Source: Takifugu bimaculatus (Eukaryota; Chordata; Actinopteri; Tetraodontiformes; Tetraodontidae). Taken from it: a stretch of 64,000 nt of DNA. Made by a program: the position numbers and the translations under genes. The notes under the pieces were generated by a model. It did not search any database, was not told the DNA's origin, and worked only from the letters and a program-made list of their open reading frames with translations. This document shows, piece after piece, positions 13,211 to 25,915 of this stretch; within the stretch, counting starts at the first letter, position 1, and each line of letters begins with the position of its first letter. Where the stretch lies: NCBI GenBank assembly GCA_004026145.2, contig CP034983.1:8547088-8611087 (forward strand), read 5' to 3'.

Positions 13211-15524
13211 TCTATTTGGGGGTGTTTTTGAGCTGACAAACACATGTTTTTAGGGGTAAACACATATGTCTTTGAAAAGGTTGCGTTACATTTGCTATAT
13301 TATTTGAATTACATTGGCAGCGGACATTGGTCACCTCCAGTCTTATGGAAGGTCTCATGTGGGGATTTTGAGGGCATGTTTTGCATCTTAGAGATCAATC
13401 AAGAAAGAGCGGGAATATCCAATTGTAAAGATCGACATGCTGATAATGGGGTCAGTAATGATTGAAGAAACAAATATAGATGATGTCAGGGAGGAGCAGC
13501 ATCATCTTAAAAAGGATGACACAGAAATGTCTTTTGATAGATTTCAGTTGGTAAATTCGTACCTGCTAATGTGACGCTGAATACTAATTAGGGTATTTTT
13601 GAACCGATCAGCCTGATAACAGCTTTATTCCTGATCCACTATCCTCCTGGACTCATGAAGTTCACGTGGAGGAAAGCTTAGTGCTATCAGTGATGGGAAA
13701 ATCTTACCAGGAGGGTATCACTACAGACTCGTTTGTATCGTCTCTGTTGATCTTGCCTTGCAGAGAGCAGACGCGCCACTTTAAAATTCAAACCAAGGAC
13801 ACGGTGCAGGTGTAGCTCACTTTATATTCCAGACCTGCGTGGAGAGCCAGATTGCAGCTGTACAAGCTGTTGGGAGATGTCTGTCTCACTTGGATGACCA
13901 GTATCTGTAGCGTTTTGCAGGGATATGGGATCGGCTGTTCCAGGAAAATCTGATTAGTCACCACTGACAATGCAGGGACAGGGAAATTACTTTCTTGTGC
14001 ATATCATTAAAGAAAAATCAATATGACGAATGTGGAGGCAGCCCAGGATATCTATTGTGGCTGTAAGGACAAGGCCTTTTTTGCATTTGCCTCCTGTTAT
14101 TGCATTTAATTTGTTCTTGTGACAATAAAAAGACCACCAAATTGCTCAGAGCGGCGCCTCTCGAGCTGTGTCCTGCCTTTCCCTAACTAAACGGCACCAT
14201 CTTATTCCAGCCTCTGACTTAATTACTTCAGAATAAATTGGCTCATGTGCAAATGCAAAAGGTACTTCAAGGTGAGACCTCGTCACACATCTCCTTAATG
14301 TCCTCATTATCAGCAGGGATTGGAATTCAAGGCCTGCTTCAGCATCTTGCTGGATTCACCAGCAGGAAATTGCACTAACCACAGTCACTTTTACCTATTT
14401 ACCTGACGCATGTTAAAGGAATGAAGTAAATATGAGTCCAAGATGGACACAGTCAGCGTACCATATTCATGACAGCTTCACAACATGTCCTCGGACGCTA
14501 TCACGTAAACTGGTACCCCAAATGTCTCCTAGTCATCAGCTAGGAGACAGAGTTCACAGTCTGTCCCCACTGGCTGCGAGACCTTATCCGGCGTGAACGA
14601 ACCCGACGATTCTCAAATTTGAACTCTCAGTTTTGTAAAAACAATTTTCAAAACATAGTAAAAGACCAGCTATGACATTTAATCCATTTTAAAATGAGGC
14701 AGACAATACAATAGCAAAGTAACTAGCAGGTTTGCCCTCCATTTTGTTAATTATATGCTACATGAGGTACGGGCAGAGAGACAATATGCAATCTTGTAAG
14801 ATCACAGCGATAGAACGGACACGGCAGCGAAACTGTCAGAAAGAGTTCATCCGAAAGATTAATTGGTTGGAGAGAAAGGCACCATGTTTCCGGGCTCAAG
14901 GTTTGACATTTAGAGCCAACAAGGAAGTGAACTACATTATTAAGATTTATGAAAAGTATTCAGGTGGATCATTCCATTTAGCCTTTCCTTTATTAATTCC
15001 ATCTTAAAAAGTCAATTGAATTAGCTGCCAGTATTAGCTCTTTTTAAAAAATGTGACTGATGTTGCATAAAGGAGATGCAGCACACAAAAGCACCTGACC
15101 AGATGGAAAATGAAGCTGCTTTGTACCACCAATGCTTTGTTATTTAAGTAATACCAATTTATGAAAGAAGGAAGTTGCCTTTCTCAGCAAAGTCACCGTG
15201 GCCTCGGTAAAACCAGTCTGGACCATCGGTACACAGCGGAGATGAGGAGTTATTGAGCCATTATTGACCGCGCACGGGAGAGGCACACAGCGGGCAGGAA
15301 GTGTTTTCTAAGGTAGGTAAACCTACAGACACTACAGAATGGCTGAAGCTTTTAAGTCTTTTGCATTTGGTCTGATGATGAGATGACAAGCTTCCCAGCT
15401 GAGGCGCTGCCTCTAGGTCAGGTGTAGCGAAGCCTGGAAGGGACTAAAAAGGGGCCTTTAGCTAGCAGCTGCTAAAGCAACACACCAAGAGACACCAGCA
15501 GCTCTGGCAACATGTGGAGACGCA
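13211..15524. other. Intergenic stretch without recognised genes
   Basis: No coding, RNA or mobile feature could be supported in this interval. Confidence 0.4.
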
Positions 15525-15680
15525 TCTGTTATTGTTCCTGTGCCCAAGTGTTGTCTGCCTCAGTGTTGCACTGACCCAGTGATCAAGAAGGACGTTGAGA
15601 GAACCATCTTGAAGCACATCAATAAAAACCTCCCCGTTGGTCTGGACAGAAACCAGTTCAGCTTCAGAAGTGTCCACTGC
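15525..15680 (+). mobile_element. LINE reverse transcriptase fragment
   Basis: The plus strand encodes IVPVPK followed, after a short decayed part, by a block reading KKDVERTILKHINKNLP and then LDRNQFSFRS. This matches the start of fish LINE reverse transcriptase domains (IVPVPK, an LERLVLDHI-like helix, LDPHQFAYR-like motif). Similarity is lost after about 15,680. It is a short decayed fragment. Confidence 0.6.
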
Positions 15681-18600
15681 GCTCCACTCCAGGATGCTGG
15701 TCATCCAATCCACTAGTTTCCCCTTAAACTCGCTCTGGTTGCTCTTTGATTCATAGCCATGATCATAATGATGAACAGAATATGCGTTGAGTCCATGACA
15801 AATGTCCTCTGGAGGACAGTAGCGTAGCAGCTGCTTTGCGGACAATCAATCCACAACAAATACACAAGACAGCTGTACGAGTATGAGCGTCACGGCCCAT
15901 CTGATCTGACCAGCAGGACACTAAACGTAAATATAAAAACGACTTTATGTAGGCTGGAAGACAATTAAACCAGACGAATCCGATTCCTGGAGGCGTCCTG
16001 TGAATGATGATGTTTTAGAATGACAAATCTCTAAGCAGAATCATTTTTGTCAGACTCTCTCATTCTGGGCCATATTTGCCTTAATTTGCCATCTGTGTTT
16101 GTTTAGAGAGGGGGGGGGGGGGGGGGGGGGCAAGATTTAGATGAGAGCGTCTACAAATCTTCCTCAAAGTCTTGTTTTCAAAGTGCTGGAAGGCTCAGAG
16201 AGAAGCGACATGCGGACGGTTGATGTGCGGGCGATTCCACGGCTCCACGCCGCGTCCTGGTGCGACGCTCCCCCTCTGATTCATCTGCTGCAGGCTTTTA
16301 ATTATCAATACTTCGTTATCAGTAGTTCAGTGAGGAATGGCTTACCAAAAAGATCATTCTAACCAAAAATGTGTGAATAAAACAAGGTTCAGCTCACACA
16401 ATAGAAGAGCAATGACAAAAGGCCAGAGCTGGGAAAACAGTCGGGCTCTGCTTCCCAGTCTGAAGGTTAGCGCTGCTGTGGAGACGCCAGGTTTGTTATT
16501 ACTCAGCTTAATGGCGTCCCTTATTAAGGATTCCGGTTGGACGCGTCTTCTCGAATAACTCTAATTAGTGCGACTTCAACAAAGAAGGAAGGACTGTGCC
16601 ATCTGCCTCGCATAACGAGGATTCCTCACTAATTAAAAACACCTAGGAGAGCAGTTAGGAAGTAATACCTGGTTGGGTTTGTAAGGTTAGGGAGATCTAA
16701 TGAACATGAAAATGAGTAACGCTGCGTTAGCTTACTCAATTTTAATTGCAGCCATTGTGTTTATAAGGAAGCACATCTGTGCAGGCACAAATATTTTCCT
16801 CTCTTCCTGTTGTGTTATTATGCCCCTAAAATAGATCATAGAGCGCTGAGCGCCCCGATGAGGTCCCCTGATGTCACCTTTCTCGTCAATCGCTGATTGG
16901 CAGCGTGAGAGAATAACTAAAAACAATATTTTCCTTATTCTGCAGATTCCTGGTGAGTTATTTACATCCACAACAGCCACCTTGCCAAGAGTGCAAAGCC
17001 CAGGGGTGAGCAGCTGCCTTGCCTAATGGCAGCTGGGAGTTAGTGACCTTTTATGGGCCCACCAACAGCTAATCTTCAGTACGTGTGCGTCCTCAGTCCA
17101 TTCAGGCGTGTGTGACACGACAGTTCTAACCTGGTCACCATCCCTGGGTAGGAGGAGCTGCAGCTAAAATCAGGGAGGCCACAATGAGCAGCAGCCACCT
17201 GAGGTGCTCCCGTTGTCGTCAGCTCTATTCGTCCCACCAAAGCACCTGCTGCATTCCTGGTCAAACCCTTTTTCCTCATTCATGCTGCCATCTGCATTAG
17301 ATCCAGACTGTAGCATTGAATATATGGTAAATATATAGCATTGGATGATTTCAGACATGTGAGCCTGGGGTTGGCTGCATCTCATGTATCTCTTACATCA
17401 AAGTCACTGTAATGTACTCCTGAAAGTTCTTATCAGCCCCAATGAGCCACCAAAAACTGAAAAAGTGAGAAGCAAAACACAGTTGTGTGAGCCTTTAATT
17501 GATAGTTGGAGATAAATGCTCACACTTGAAAGCTTAATTCATTTGAAATGGATTTGTCAAGGAGTGTTTAGTCCCCTGTGCATGTCAAGATAAGGAGGGA
17601 AAAAATGCATTTAATTTCATAGCCCTTCTGCCCGTGTCAAACAGGAGGGATGGATGGAAATGAACCTGCCTAGCGAGTATTTTGTTCTTCCAGACGAGCC
17701 CGCGCAGGCCGCAGGTCTGAGGAGGGACGCTAAAAGTAAACATAGCGCCACAAAGAATGAACAATTCATTCACACGTGTTTGCGTTTGCTGATTTTACCC
17801 GTGAAGCTTGACCATGAATGACCATGGCTACACACCCACACACACACACACACATCGTCCCTGACATACACAGAAAATACCCTAGAGGCACTGGTTTCAT
17901 TTGAGCGCATTCATTAGCGTTTAATTGCTTCTAAATTACAATGTGACCCATCAATAACACTATCTCTGTAACAGCAGGAGTGGAGCAGCACTGCGTTACG
18001 CCGCACAATTCTCCACGTTTGGGTCTGGCTGCGGCCTCAGTCCATTCAGAAGGAAACATCTGAGTAGGAGCAGCGGGCCGAGGTAATGGACATACTCCGA
18101 CAGAAGCAAATAATATCACCGTGACAGAACTTTAAGAGTGTTTCATTTCAATTCAATTATTCTTTCAACCTGCTGAGTAGTTTTTCCCCTGACCCTCAGT
18201 CGGCAAAAAAAGATTGATCCCCTTTTACTATAAAATTGAAAAGGGTTTTATACGTATCGCCTCCACTTAGCGAACGCCCACAGAACTGGGTAGAGTCCTG
18301 AAGCTCTGAAAACAAACAGAGAGCTCCCTCTGGGAGGTGGAGGAAGCTCTGCTGCAGGATGTTAATTCCACATCAGCAGATGTCGGATATAAACCGTCAC
18401 CTGTGAATGAACTCCTCGTGCACGCGTCTAATATTTCACTCATGTAAGTCGATATAGGGAGGAAACTATGGGCGCTGCAGTTAGCAGCAGTGCTGCTAAC
18501 TGTCTAATATGTTGACATTAGCCTGAAAAAAGGCTCACTTTCTTTGTTTAAACTGTTTAATGCGGACAAAATACCTGCAGTTTTATCGTAAGTAGTATAT

Positions 18601-19130
18601 AAAAGTCAGCTGGCGTGATGTGATGATGAAATATTAAGCTGTTTACATACGTTGTCGATCCCACTGGATCTCTGAAAGCTGAGTGTTTGAATCAAGTGTT
18701 TACATCTGGAATGTTTGGTTGATTTAGATTTTTGTGACTTTTAATCCAGTTTGGCTTGTCATGTTTTAACAGAAGAATATGAGGAACATCTGGAGAACAC
18801 CTCCTGGCGTCTTTTCTGCACAGCTGTCGAGGCGGCCAGCAGCCGTTTGATCGGGTTTGGGGCCGGACTCCGACCGGGGCATCTGACACCCTGACGGGGT
18901 TTTAATGAACTCATCGCTTGATTTGAAGGTGTGCTTTGATGATGCTTCTCGCTCCAGCCTTTTGTGTCAGATTCACTTGTGTTTGATGCTTTGGTGTTTT
19001 TCTTTTTTGGCAAGTAGATTCAAATTGATTTAGAGATCATAAAACTAACTGAGAACTGTTTGTAAAACTGAATATGTCAACACACGAGGCCTAAAGACTT
19101 CAAATAGTCAAACTGAACCACCCCACCCAG
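15681..19130. other. Intergenic stretch without recognised genes
   Basis: Nothing coding is supported. Simple sequence includes a run of 21 G at 16110-16130 and a short CA run near 17829-17852. Confidence 0.4.
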
Positions 19131-19278
19131 ATCCAGTCCTTGAGGCCTTTTATCCAGCCAGGTTTTCTGTCCTACCAGGCAGAAAAACGTCCTCCAAGCA
19201 ACATCAGATCCCAGGACAGGCGTTGTCTACGTGGTCGGACAGAAATCCCGGCTGGACTGGAGCCCTCACGGACTGGAT
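19131..19278. mobile_element. Short inverted-repeat element (MITE-like)
   Basis: The left end reads ATCCAGTCCTTGAGGCC and the right end, reverse complemented, reads ATCCAGTCCGTGAGGGC. The arms remain about 75 percent complementary over roughly 30 bases. Teleost genomes contain many short non-autonomous DNA transposons with ends of the AGTCCTTGAGGGC type. No convincing target duplication is visible, so the exact boundaries are approximate. Confidence 0.5.
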
Positions 19279-22200
19279 TAGGTCACTCCTGATTTAAAGA
19301 CAATAATCCAGTTGAATACTGAAAGATTTACTATCTACAATTTCCCATAAATGCGCCAATAAAATGTGAAATGTAATATTTCTCTGTAAACAAAGTTCAA
19401 ATGTGTTTGTTTTGCTGAGTTTTGTTGTTTATGCTATGAAAATATTCACATTCTGATGAGGAAGAGGGAGTAAAGCCTGTAGGGTTCTGAGAGTGACTTC
19501 AGGTTCTCACAGGTGGTCGACATCGCTGCCGAAAAGGTCTGAATTCACTCCCGAAAGACGCCGCTGAGCTGAAAACCACCTGCCTCCGACTGTAACTCTC
19601 CCCTGTGGGAGGAAAATGGAAATGTGCAACTGAATACAGAAAAGACCCAGTGGGCGGTTTACACAGGGGGGAGGGGGGTGGGTCCAGGTCATACTGGGGG
19701 TTGATGGAGAACATGAATAAAACACAGAAGCTCTCCGGGTTTTATTGGTTGTTTATAAGCTCTGATGGAGGATTTGTTGCTGAGGTAACTGGAATACAGC
19801 AGCAGCGGAGCAGCATTTTGATACTAGATGAGCTGTCGTCCTCTCTGTCAACTCAGCCGACGCCAAATCTCCATTTAAAATTCAGATGCTGGACACGAAT
19901 CTGCCGGTTCGAGAAGTCATTTATGAGGCCGCCACGATATCCCAGGGACAAAGCGAGAGACCGGTGATCTTGTTGAAGTCCACGTCCCCCAGAGGTGTCC
20001 TCCAGCACCATGCTGGGCAGCCTGGGCCCGGTCTGGAGCATTCACCCCCCTCCGTTATGCATCGGTCCCGTGTGTGACTCTGATCTCATTCTGACATTTC
20101 ACGACTCTCAGACGTCCACGTTTGTGCATGTTTCACATACATCAACGTCAACGGCCTGTTTCCGACTGGTGAGCAACTGGGTTAAGTTGCTCACAGGTTT
20201 GACGGGAAGAACTCCTCTAAACCGTGCAGGACTGGGCTGTTGGACCAAGACAGACACTTTTCACTCTGAATTATTAATCTCATTGTCTGTAGTATGAAGG
20301 ACGATTTTATTATCGCATGACGAGTCACGTGCACGGTCGAACTGTGACGTCGACCCCCCCCTCGCTCATCATAAATGCAAACTTTAGCGTCACGTTTAGC
20401 CTTTGAAGCTAACAACTGAGCTAATATTAGTGATTAATTAGTGAAATACCATCTTTGCTAGGACACCTTCTTCTTCATCTCCTCGCCCATGTGTCGTTTT
20501 CTGTATTTTGTAGTGCATCACACCTCCGTGTCTCCTCGTTAGGTTTCAACATTGGGCTGACTAGATTAACACGGGGCAGAAAACGCATGAGCCGCTGGCT
20601 CATTGGCATGGCTAACAGCAGCGTGTTGACTCTCCATTAATCATTCGTGCTAGCAGGTTATTACCCCGCTAAAATCCTTAAATCTGATGCCAGCCATCGC
20701 AACAAGACCCAGATGAAAATGTTTGCATCATAAAACTGAGTAATAAATGAAGACTAAAGGGAGCTCTGGGAATCTGACGTGCACATCGTACTAAAACAAC
20801 AATCGTTTGTTAATTATGAGTTTGGAGCTGTCTCCTAAGACAAACAGCAGTCAGTCAACAGCGAAGCCGACTAAGTATGTCCTCTAATGTTGTTTTACCT
20901 CCACAACCGAAGGAACAACACGAGTTTCGAAGAGTGAATTACGTATAAAACCCCTTAGATGGTCAGCACCTAAATGATACAATATAGATGGAACAGGACC
21001 AAAGAAATCCATCGCAACTGCAGTTTCAAGAAGGAAACGTGGCTGTGAAGGTCATAAATCCATGATTCATCTGTTTATGAGGTTGACCTACTTCCTGTGT
21101 TGCTTTAACTTCCTGCTAAGGAGCTATTTTTTGCTTAATCAAAGTCCTCCCCTCGGTGTAATCTGATTTCACAAATCTGATAAAGCACTTAATGCTTTTC
21201 CTGCGCCAACGACGTCTATGAGGTCATAACCCATGGGTTTATCCTCAACAGGTTCCCTAATGAGTGCTGAGGAATAAAATAAGCCCGTTATTTATAATGA
21301 ATACGTGTAATATCTGTGCTACTAACTCAATGGAACGTTCCCGTCTCTGCCGCTTGGTTCTTTTTATTGTGTTTAGCTCTTTAGCTAGTTCACCGATAAC
21401 TAACATTCATGTGCCTGGCAATGCCAGCGCCAGATCCCAGACATCATTTACCACTGGAGAAGCGTCTGGAATGGGACTGATCCATGCTCATGGAAAAGGA
21501 GAAAGCTATATATAGATGATGGATGGGTATCCCTGGGGAAGGCAGTTTGTGAATATTTTATGGGAGAGAGTTGAACTTTTTTTGGTGCAGGCAAAGAAGG
21601 ATCCCCCGTCACAGGAAACGTCCATCATTAGTTAATTACTTCATCGCCCTTTGTCCATTTTCAGAGCATCTCTCTACAGAAAGACCCGAATGTTCGCCCA
21701 AGAAACGACGCGGCTTTGTGGTCAAATACCTCCAGTGAACAAGCAGCTTCCACCAAACGCGGTGTTTACGCTTTAACATTTCCACTGAATATTCAGCCGT
21801 TTTAACGAGCAGCCGCCGGTTGGTCTCATTAGGCATTCAAATCAGATTATAAAACATGCAGATTGGTAACACTTCCAGGATAGAGCGCAGAATTCTACAG
21901 GTAGGAAGCATATGGTGGGACAAATATTACTCATTCAAGAGGAGCACTGATTAGCGCGCCGCTGCCGTCCAGCTGCCAATCACGGCCAACCTCCATTGTA
22001 CGAGAGTTACCGGTTAATATTCATGTCTGCCTGTCGCTCACGAGCCGAGTGCCACAAATGTGCAAAGTCAAGGTGTCACATCGCGCCAGGAACGGTTTGC
22101 GCGACAGAACATGTGTGTGTTTTCATGTGAATTAGCTCCGCCAGCCAAGAAGAGGCGCGCTGAATATAGCTCTCTTCCCGCCATCGCCAAATGCGTCAGG

Positions 22201-23609
22201 ACGCGTCAGACCGCTCCTTCCTGGTTGCGTCCGAGGAGATCTGGGAAGGAAGGACTCCCAGAGAATCCCAAAGCCCTCAGTCAATATCAATGCTGCCCAC
22301 AGTGTGCGTGCACAACGCAGAGCATGAGGACAATGATTGAATATAATCTGCAATTTCATAAATAACACGGAGGCCCCCCCAAAAGGCTGCGTTCCCTGGC
22401 TGTCGGTGATTAACTATCACTCCAGACTCATTTATCATCAGCCATAACTGGATTTATGGCAGCACAAGTCGCATGAATGCCAAACGTGTATCCGTTGTGC
22501 CTCAAATCCAGCGGCCGTCAGACATTTAGGACCATTTTTCAGTTTTAGTTTGTTTGAAATTACCAAGTAAAAGCATATAGAAATGCAGCCGTTCTGTCAT
22601 CCATTCCAACTTTATCTGGCATAACTGACTTTATTTCCAGAAATGGTTTATGGAGCCTAAAAAGTTGCTTTTCTGAACAAAGCAGGACAACTTGTGACTG
22701 TAAATGCTGGAAGACACAACTGGAAGTATTGCATGGTAAGAAAATATAGTTCTAGTTTATTTTCCAGGTCAAATCTAATGAGATTCATAAATGAGACACA
22801 GTCAGTGAAGTCTTTGCCTGATCCCCGTTGCATCAAGATCACTTTTGGCCGTCTGCTTCCTGGCTCGGAATCAAAGATATTTGGGTCCGCAAATGCAAAT
22901 CTGAGCAGCCAAAACAACACAAAACGGAGTGATTATCCATCCACCAAAATTCTGAGCGGCAGGCGACGCACCCTCGTCAACATTCCCTCGTCTTGCTCAT
23001 GATGACAGAGGAGGTTAAAGGATCCTTGAGGTTCCACTGTAACTCGTCGCTCGCCAGCCGAGAACAGCCAAGAGGAATTGGAACGAAACCCTCGCTTCAA
23101 ACTGCGAACATGAGAGTATCGGCGCGTGCATGAATGGCGAATGTTGTCCTCGTCTTGAATAAACTTGAGTAATTATGGGGAGCGGCTAATGCTAACAGCG
23201 CGCCCGTGCTGAGGAGGTGGATAAATTCCATTTCCTACTGCGAATTCAGTTCAAGGTTGGGGTTAACGACATCAGTGTGACAACTTTAGAATCCTGCTTC
23301 TCCAAACACGCGAGCGCTGGTACGACTCCTGCAGCGGCGGCGGCGGCTGTGTGCTCTCATCTGAGCTTAATTCATCTTATTCATATATTCTTGGGAAAGG
23401 TTCAAAGAAAAGACTTCCTTTACACGATTAGCCTTTACTGTGCGTGCCAGCTGTGCACTTGTGTTCTAAAGGCACATCTTATCACAACCCCAATCTCCAT
23501 TTTAGGTGCCCTGAGGTCATGGTCATATAGAATTAGCTCACATCAAAGCGAACCCACACGTCAAGCCTTTTAAATGAAATAGCTTTTTATATTCTACTAT
23601 TACGGTTTA
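19279..23609. other. Intergenic stretch without recognised genes
   Basis: No coding exon, RNA gene or named mobile element could be supported. Confidence 0.4.
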
Positions 23610-23617
23610 TTCTACAG

Positions 23618-24464
23618 CATAGGTGTCAAACTCTGGCCCGTGGGCCAAATTTGGCCCGCAATGTAATTATATTTGGCCTGTGAAGCCATACCAATTGATT
23701 ATAAGAGCTGGCCTGCCGGTATTATTGCTTAAAGTGCATGTGCTAATACTACAAATACCAGAATGCTCTGCTCGTGTTTTGGTGTGAAAATCAACAGTCC
23801 ACATGAGCTGGTGGTGGTAATGCACCAGTATGTGGCTTGCTAACCACCAAGAGAGAAGAAGTAGTCATAGCGACCTTATATGCTAATGCTAATTCTGGCA
23901 CTACCCCTCTGAAAAATGATTAAAAGAAAGGCAGAAATAAGATCTTTCTGAACAGGTAGGAGGCAGAATATCTGTTTAGATATGTAAAAGACGGACCTGT
24001 CTGTCTTGTATGTAGAGGCAATGTGCATTACAAGGAGAACAACAGCAGATGACACTATAAAACGCAACACCAAGACAAGCACAAAGACCTGGAAATGACT
24101 CAAAGGTGCCAGAGAGTAGAGAGAGAGAGATGACAGAGATGAAAAGACATTACATTTACACTACATTAACTTACAATGGCAAAAGACTGCTTTTGAAATT
24201 TAAAAGAGAAGAACTGAATGCCAGTGATGTGTTTTTTTATTTGAATTTCGATTTTGCATATGTGAAATAATAAATTATATATTGTATTGTGTTAACCTTT
24301 GCTTGTTCCATGTTCAGTTGTTGAGCAAAACTAGTTTGGGTCCATATGAAAAGGTTCTGTGTTATAGCTGGTGGAATATTTTTTCAATAAATATCAATGT
24401 TGGCCGGTGACTTTGTCCTAGTTTTGAATTTTGGCCCACTGGGTTTTTGAGTTTGACACCTCTG
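23618..24464 (+). mobile_element. Non-autonomous hAT transposon, 847 bp
   Basis: The element starts CATAGGTGTCAAACTC and ends GAGTTTGACACCTCTG, giving 16-base terminal inverted repeats with one mismatch. It is flanked on both sides by the identical 8-base sequence TTCTACAG (23610-23617 and 24465-24472), the target duplication size of hAT transposons. Internally (about 23,916-24,120) the plus strand carries broken frames resembling the N-terminal BED/zinc-finger part of a hAT transposase: KRKAEI, then a cysteine-containing segment and an HQDKHKD-like stretch. Most of the transposase is absent, so this is an internally deleted derivative. The clean target duplication suggests relatively modest age. 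Confidence 0.85.
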
Positions 24465-25328
24465 TTCTACAGGAACCTTGTGTGAAAAACCTCATGTTTG
24501 TAACTGAAGATGAAGTTTGAGGTTGAAGAAGAGATGGAAGATTCCATCACAAATCGTCGAGAGGCGTTGCCAACATTTCCTGACACCAGCCGTAGGTGAG
24601 CGCTGCCTTTAAATTATTGGAAGGGAACTAGCAACTTCTTTCAATGTGATTTTCTTTTCTTTTGGGGTCAAATCCAAAGAGCATGACCTACTTTAGAGTT
24701 ATGTTTATTTATGATTAATGGGAATTTGTGGTCTAGCCACTTAGCTCTAAAGGCTAATGGCAATAAATGTCAGTGCAAAACAGATGTGGGTGGAAGCTAT
24801 CGTGACTGTTTCTGTTTTGTTCAGAAGATAAATCACATGTTGGTCCAGTCTGTGGTCCAGTCTGAGCCTGACCGGCGGAACAGAAGGTACCAGCCTCAGC
24901 AGGCACTTAGAGGGATTGATTCATTTCAACAGGAACCACCTGATTCTGACAAATGTGCCTTTATTGTTGGAACACCAAAGAAAATAGTTTGGCAGATTAT
25001 TATAGATGATTTCTATGATTTCATTATTATTATCAGACCAACAAATGAGACTCTACATTTGCAGAGCATTTTGTTGTAGGAAGGATTAAAGGACCTGTCT
25101 CTATTAGCTGCTCTTCTCCTCTATGTCATTAAACTGCCAATCAGAGGTGAGAAGTGGCTTAAGTTCCAATCAATCAAGCTGATTGGGGATGTCACAAAGT
25201 AGCTGCTTTAAGCAGCCAGAGGTTGTGTCTGTTGCAACCCCATTTAAGTGACACAGCACCTTTAGCCAGCATGATAATGGGCCAAAGTCCTGCCTCATCT
25301 CTTTTATATGCCTCATCTCTTTTTTTTT

Positions 25329-25372
25329 CAAAAGATGGAGGCAGATTATACAAAATCTGCCTCCATCTTTTG
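25329..25372. repeat. Perfect 19-bp inverted repeat (hairpin)
   Basis: CAAAAGATGGAGGCAGATT at 25329-25347 is followed by a 6-base spacer and its exact reverse complement at 25354-25372. Transcribed, it would fold into a perfect stem of 19 pairs. It is preceded by a T run. No known RNA family is recognised. Confidence 0.85.
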
Positions 25373-25843
25373 GTTTAATGACACCAAGTTGCTAATAGAA
25401 ACGGGGAGCGAGTGGGACTATTCTTAAAGATGAAGGCTGGACAAACCTGAAGTCAATGACCGACAGTTTTGCACAAATAATCGAATCAAGTCCATTTAGT
25501 CCGTTTCAAAAGTTCGGAGCTGAAGGAAGCTGAAGAGCTTCAGCTGTGGATGAAAGCAAGAACAAGAAGGCTTCTTCAAAAAGCTGAAGGAGATGCAGCT
25601 CGCTCTTCTCTTCATGTGTCCACCTGGTTCTTATAGTTTCAGTCATAAAAGCAGCCCGCAGCCCGACTGTCTCCCAGAGCGGTGGACAGATCCTGACCGG
25701 CCTTTTAGACACGTCTCCATATTTAACCAGCCTCCCACATTGACTCAGCAATTAGTGTCAAATTGATTCGAGATTGATTATCATCAGAACCGTAACGGTG
25801 GTGTCGGTCAGCAGCAAGTGCTGATAAAAGCATTGATGGCAAC

Positions 25844-25845
<2 letters not shown>

Positions 25846-25913
<68 letters not shown>
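25846..25913. repeat. (GT)n microsatellite
   Basis: This is an uninterrupted GT array of about 34 units. Confidence 0.97.

Positions 25914-25915
<2 letters not shown>

Noticed and set aside
25329..25372. pre-miRNA
   Set aside because: The whole hairpin is 44 bases with a perfect stem and a 6-base loop, shorter than usual precursors. No known mature sequence is recognised.
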